This document shows, piece by piece, positions 7,499 through 9,163 of a DNA stretch of 9,163 bases. The stretch is taken from assembly GCA_964546765.1 (NCBI GenBank), contig CAZJKV010000083.1:1-9163 (forward strand), read 5' to 3'. The notes beneath the pieces were generated by a model. It saw only the letters and a program-made list of their open reading frames with translations. It did not search any database and had not been told where the DNA came from. How positions within the stretch are numbered: position 1 is the stretch's first letter; each line of letters opens with the position of its first letter. The translations under genes were made by a program, and so were the position numbers. The DNA is from JAITWN01 sp964546765. Lineage in GTDB: Bacteria; Pseudomonadota; Gammaproteobacteria; SZUA-140.

Positions 7499-7522
7499 GA
7501 TTCGCCCCAATCAATGCGAATC
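7499..7522. promoter_or_regulatory. Candidate operator: GATTCGC-N10-GCGAATC
   Basis: A perfect 7-bp inverted repeat, GATTCGC (7499-7505) and GCGAATC (7516-7522), with a 10-bp spacer. It overlaps a direct heptamer repeat AATCAAT at 7509-7515 and 7519-7525, spaced exactly 10 bp, so both lie on the same DNA face. It sits 112-135 bp upstream of the initiating-transferase start, overlapping a possible minus-strand -35. Spacing and symmetry suit a dimeric or response-regulator site; the regulator is unknown. Confidence 0.4.
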
Positions 7523-7548
7523 AATCCATGAACAATAAAACTCTAACA

Positions 7549-7611
7549 GCAGTCATTCAGGAGGAATAACTCCTAAACGACGTGGCAGTTTATTGACTCC
7601 TGCATGACTGC
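7549..7611. repeat. 15-bp imperfect inverted repeat, with nested stems, in the divergent region
   Basis: GCAGTCATTCAGGAG (7549-7563) matches the reverse complement of 7597-7611 at 14 of 15 positions, with a 33-nt spacer. Nested pairs are AGGAG/CTCCT (7559-7563, 7570-7574) and a perfect TGGCAGT/ACTGCCA (7583-7589, 7607-7613). The word AGGAG or its complement CTCCT occurs four times in 7559-7642, including 7637-7641. It could be an operator cluster or a structured leader RNA of the EPS transcript. There is no proper U-run after a stem, so it is not a terminator. Confidence 0.5.
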
Positions 7612-7884
7612 CAAAAAATTATGAGAACTCGGTAGCAGGAGTATGAATGAATCCGGACATTTCGTCAATAAATTGACCTTCCCGGAATCGCGTTCCCAGA
7701 ATGGCGATATTATAACAACATGAACCCCGGACAACATTTATTTTGTATCTGTTTGTTGCGTGAATTGAATAATACATAATCATGATGCCTTGATGCGTTA
7801 TAGTCACAGAGATGCATCATTTACGATACAGATCGATCCAGGCGCCATCGCGCGCGCGTGCTTTCTAGTCCGCCTGAATGCAGC

Positions 7885-7890
7885 TATAAT
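7885..7890 (+). promoter_or_regulatory. -10 box (TATAAT) for the Ig-like protein gene
   Basis: A perfect TATAAT lies 44 bp upstream of the ATG at 7935. At the 17-bp spacing the -35 would be TTTCTA (7862-7867), only 3 of 6 matches, and there is no extended TGn. It is probably a sigma70-type promoter whose activity may need an activator. Confidence 0.5.
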
Positions 7891-7921
7891 ATTGACTTGA
7901 AAGAGCCTTTCATCACCCTCT

Positions 7922-7927
7922 AGGGAG
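7922..7927 (+). promoter_or_regulatory. Ribosome binding site AGGGAG, fixes start at 7935
   Basis: AGGGAG ends 7 nt before ATG 7935. This spacing selects that ATG over the in-frame ATG three codons later (7944). Confidence 0.6.
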
Positions 7928-7934
7928 CGGTACC

Positions 7935-8564
7935 ATGTTGCTGATGCGTTCCGCCCGCCCCGTGCTGGCGGTATATCTGGTGTTTTCCCTGATATTCCCC
8001 AGCGTTTCCAGCGGTCAGGCCATCGGCATGCAGCGTGCCGACACAATCCCTCCCACAGTAACGCATACACCGCTCTCAGAGTTCCCGGCGGGCATGCCGA
8101 TCCGAATCCAGGCGACAGTGACGGACAACGTGGGGATCAAGGAAGTCACGGTGTTTTATCGCGAAGCCGGCAGCAGCGTATACCAGCGCATGACGATGCT
8201 GGAGGCCCCCGGCAGGGATATCTACTCTGTGGATCTGCCCGCGGCGGCAGGGTCGAGGATCGAGTACTTCATCCAGGCGACCGACCTCGCCGGCAACATC
8301 GCTCCCGAACAACTGGTTGAACCCTACGTCATCGTGTTACGTCCGGTAGACGTGGCGACGACCGGCATCGGCCAGGCAGGCGCCGAGACGGCACAGAAGG
8401 ACGCTACCGGGTTGAAGGGCGTCAACAAGTGGGTGTGGATCGGCCTGGGGGTGGTGGCGGCAGGGGTATTGCTGTCCAGTGGCGACGGAGGTGGTGGAGG
8501 AGGTGGCGGCGGCCCCGGGGATGCCGGCACGGGCACGGTCACCATCACGGGTCCTGCGCCTTGA
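7935..8564 (+). CDS. Secreted/envelope protein with Ig-like domain, membrane segment and poly-Gly tail
   Basis: A 209-residue exported protein of unknown function. A Sec signal peptide occupies ~1-29 (VLAVYLVFSLIFPSVSSGQA). Residues ~38-135 resemble a bacterial Ig/fibronectin-like fold: DTIPPTVTHTP, ATVTDNVGIKEVTVFYR, YSVDLPA, IEYFIQATDLAGN. The 'TDNVGIKEV' and 'IEYFIQATDLAGN' pattern is common in surface-protein repeats. After a linker comes a hydrophobic helix (~165-181, KWVWIGLGVVAAGVLL), then nine consecutive Gly (185-193) and a short tail ending GTVTITGPAP. A membrane anchor placed before a Gly-rich tail is the reverse of the GlyGly-CTERM sorting signal, and no PEP motif is present, so neither sorting signal is claimed. 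It is transcribed divergently from the EPS operon and overlaps the following lipoprotein gene by 4 bases, so the two are probably co-translated. Binding of EPS or another surface role is a guess. Confidence 0.8.
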   Translation: MLLMRSARPVLAVYLVFSLIFPSVSSGQAIGMQRADTIPPTVTHTPLSEFPAGMPIRIQATVTDNVGIKEVTVFYREAGSSVYQRMTMLEAPGRDIYSVDLPAAAGSRIEYFIQATDLAGNIAPEQLVEPYVIVLRPVDVATTGIGQAGAETAQKDATGLKGVNKWVWIGLGVVAAGVLLSSGDGGGGGGGGGPGDAGTGTVTITGPAP

Positions 8565-9163
8565 AGTTGTTTCCGATTTTCCTGCTGATCGCTATCGCGC
8601 TGACTGGTTGTTTCCAGGGCAATGGCGGTTCGGATTCCCAGCCCGGCGCCGGCATCCCGCTGCCGCTCGGTTTCCAGGGTTTGCCTGAACCCGAGAATCT
8701 TGTCGTCAAGGTGTTCATGGACGGCGACGAGACCACGCCCGTGTTCGTCGATGAAGGCATCGACACCAGCACCGGCGAGATCAGCATCGAATTCGACGCC
8801 CCTGCAGGGGAGCATTTCTTTACGATCAAGTTCGAGTACGTCGACCTCGTTTTCCCTCGCAGTGACGGGGAACCCTGGGAGCTTGCGCGCTGGACCAGCG
8901 ACACGGTCACGGTGATCGATGGCGAGCCCCTGTCCCTGGAGGTGGACGAATATGTCTACGAGGATTTCGACGGGGACGGGGTAAGCAACGCGGATGAAAT
9001 AATCGCAGGCACCGACCCGGGCAATGTCAATGACGTTCCCGTCATGGTCACGGCCACGGCGGGAACGGGCGGCAGCATCAGCCCGGCGAGCACCTTCGTC
9101 AAGATCCCGTTTACGACGACGTTTACGGTGACGCCGTCGACGGGGTATAGCATCGGGACCGTG
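8561..9163 (+). CDS. Surface lipoprotein with TSP3-like calcium motif and repeat domain (3' end outside window), TTG start
   Basis: The frame is open from TTG 8561 to the window edge (201 codons). The TTG overlaps the upstream TGA (TTGA), so it is likely coupled; no Shine-Dalgarno sequence is visible. No other start in this frame keeps the signal: the product reads (M)KLFPIFLLIAIALTGC, a textbook lipoprotein signal with lipobox LTGC, lipidated Cys17 and Phe at +2, favouring the outer membrane. After a Gly/Pro/Ser linker comes a ~90-residue beta-rich region (NLVVKVFMDGDE, EHFFTIKFEYVDL). Then DFDGDGVSNADE (135-146) is a thrombospondin-type-3/EF-like Ca2+-binding signature, with Asp at 135, 137 and 139, Asn 143 and Glu 146. 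Next is TATAGTGGSISPAS..FTTTFTVTPSTGYSI, the start of a bacterial extracellular repeat domain. The protein is probably much longer, a cell-surface adhesin-like or matrix-associated lipoprotein; function is not known. The coding call is strong, the start moderate. Confidence 0.82.
   Translation, partial: MKLFPIFLLIAIALTGCFQGNGGSDSQPGAGIPLPLGFQGLPEPENLVVKVFMDGDETTPVFVDEGIDTSTGEISIEFDAPAGEHFFTIKFEYVDLVFPRSDGEPWELARWTSDTVTVIDGEPLSLEVDEYVYEDFDGDGVSNADEIIAGTDPGNVNDVPVMVTATAGTGGSISPASTFVKIPFTTTFTVTPSTGYSIGTV

Larger units (their letters stand above)
7388..7934. promoter_or_regulatory. Divergent intergenic control region (547 bp), no gene seen
   Basis: This AT-richer region separates the minus-strand EPS operon from the plus-strand surface-protein unit, so it must hold both promoters. 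It contains no supportable ORF. Visible structure includes a direct repeat AATCAAT (7509-7515, 7519-7525; 10-bp period), a GATTCGC/GCGAATC inverted repeat, a 15-bp inverted repeat with one mismatch, a TATAAT box near the plus gene, and a 10-bp AGATGCATCA word near both ends (7399-7408 and 7810-7819). A minus-strand sigma70-like candidate is TTGGCA (7614-7609) with a 16-bp spacer to TAAACT (7592-7587). A second is TTGATT (7514-7509) with 16 bp to CAAAAT (7492-7487). Both are weak guesses. Confidence 0.65.

Noticed and set aside
6038..7531. Long plus-strand open frame (497 codons) antisense to the initiating transferase
   Set aside because: Its Asp/Arg/Gln/His-rich composition is typical of a GC-driven antisense shadow; the opposite strand encodes a protein with intact catalytic motifs.
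7583..7598. Possible sigma54 promoter (TGGCAGTTTATTGACT)
   Set aside because: The TTG element is one base too close to GG and the -12 GC is missing, so the required spacing is not met.
7583..7620. TGGCAGT/ACTGCCA stem followed by A6 as a terminator
   Set aside because: The run is A on the plus strand, and on the minus strand the T-run precedes the stem; the loop is also long (17 nt).
7619..8070. Two minus-strand small open frames (62 and 88 codons) in and beside the divergent region
   Set aside because: No ribosome site, no recognisable motifs, and the second overlaps the signal-peptide region of the plus-strand gene.

Overview
The window looks like chromosomal DNA from a fairly GC-rich Gram-negative bacterium, most likely a gamma- or betaproteobacterium. 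The basis is the coding bias, several outer-membrane and lipoprotein-type exported proteins, and an EPS operon resembling the Methylobacillus EpsB/E/L/F/G and XrtA/PEP-CTERM-associated polysaccharide loci. I cannot name a species. There are no RNA genes, insertion sequences, phage genes or CRISPR arrays.

Layout. (1) 1-483, plus strand: the 3' end of a gene whose product has a proline-rich linker followed by an NTF2/SnoaL-like domain. (2) 490-7387, minus strand: a compact six-gene operon, transcribed right to left: polyprenyl-phosphate sugar-1-phosphate transferase (7387-5930), short Wza-type export protein (5894-5274), outer-membrane beta-barrel protein (5274-3985), Wzz/GumC-type chain-length protein (3942-2266), CpsD/EpsG-type tyrosine kinase (2159-1395) and ExeA/PEP-CTERM-type AAA ATPase (1383-490). 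(3) 7388-7934: an AT-richer divergent intergenic region of 547 bp with a good plus-strand promoter/RBS and several inverted repeats. (4) 7935-9163, plus strand: a two-gene unit of secreted or surface proteins, namely an Ig-like-domain protein with a C-terminal membrane segment and poly-Gly tail, and a lipoprotein starting at TTG with a 4-base overlap. The lipoprotein carries a thrombospondin-type-3-like Ca2+ motif and the start of a bacterial repeat domain, and runs off the window.

How the genes fit together (inference from families): the transferase loads the first sugar phosphate on undecaprenyl phosphate; the Wzz-like protein and kinase control chain length or assembly at the inner membrane; the short export protein and its translationally coupled beta-barrel partner carry polymer across periplasm and outer membrane. 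The ExeA-like ATPase is the usual accessory of exosortase-linked EPS loci. The window has no glycosyltransferase other than the initiating enzyme, no flippase, polymerase or exosortase, so the rest of the pathway must lie elsewhere.

I see no clear case for a wholly new system. The points worth a second look are the short export protein/beta-barrel pair, the operon lacking polymer-building genes, the repeat-rich divergent control region, and the TTG-started surface lipoprotein coupled to an Ig-like protein.
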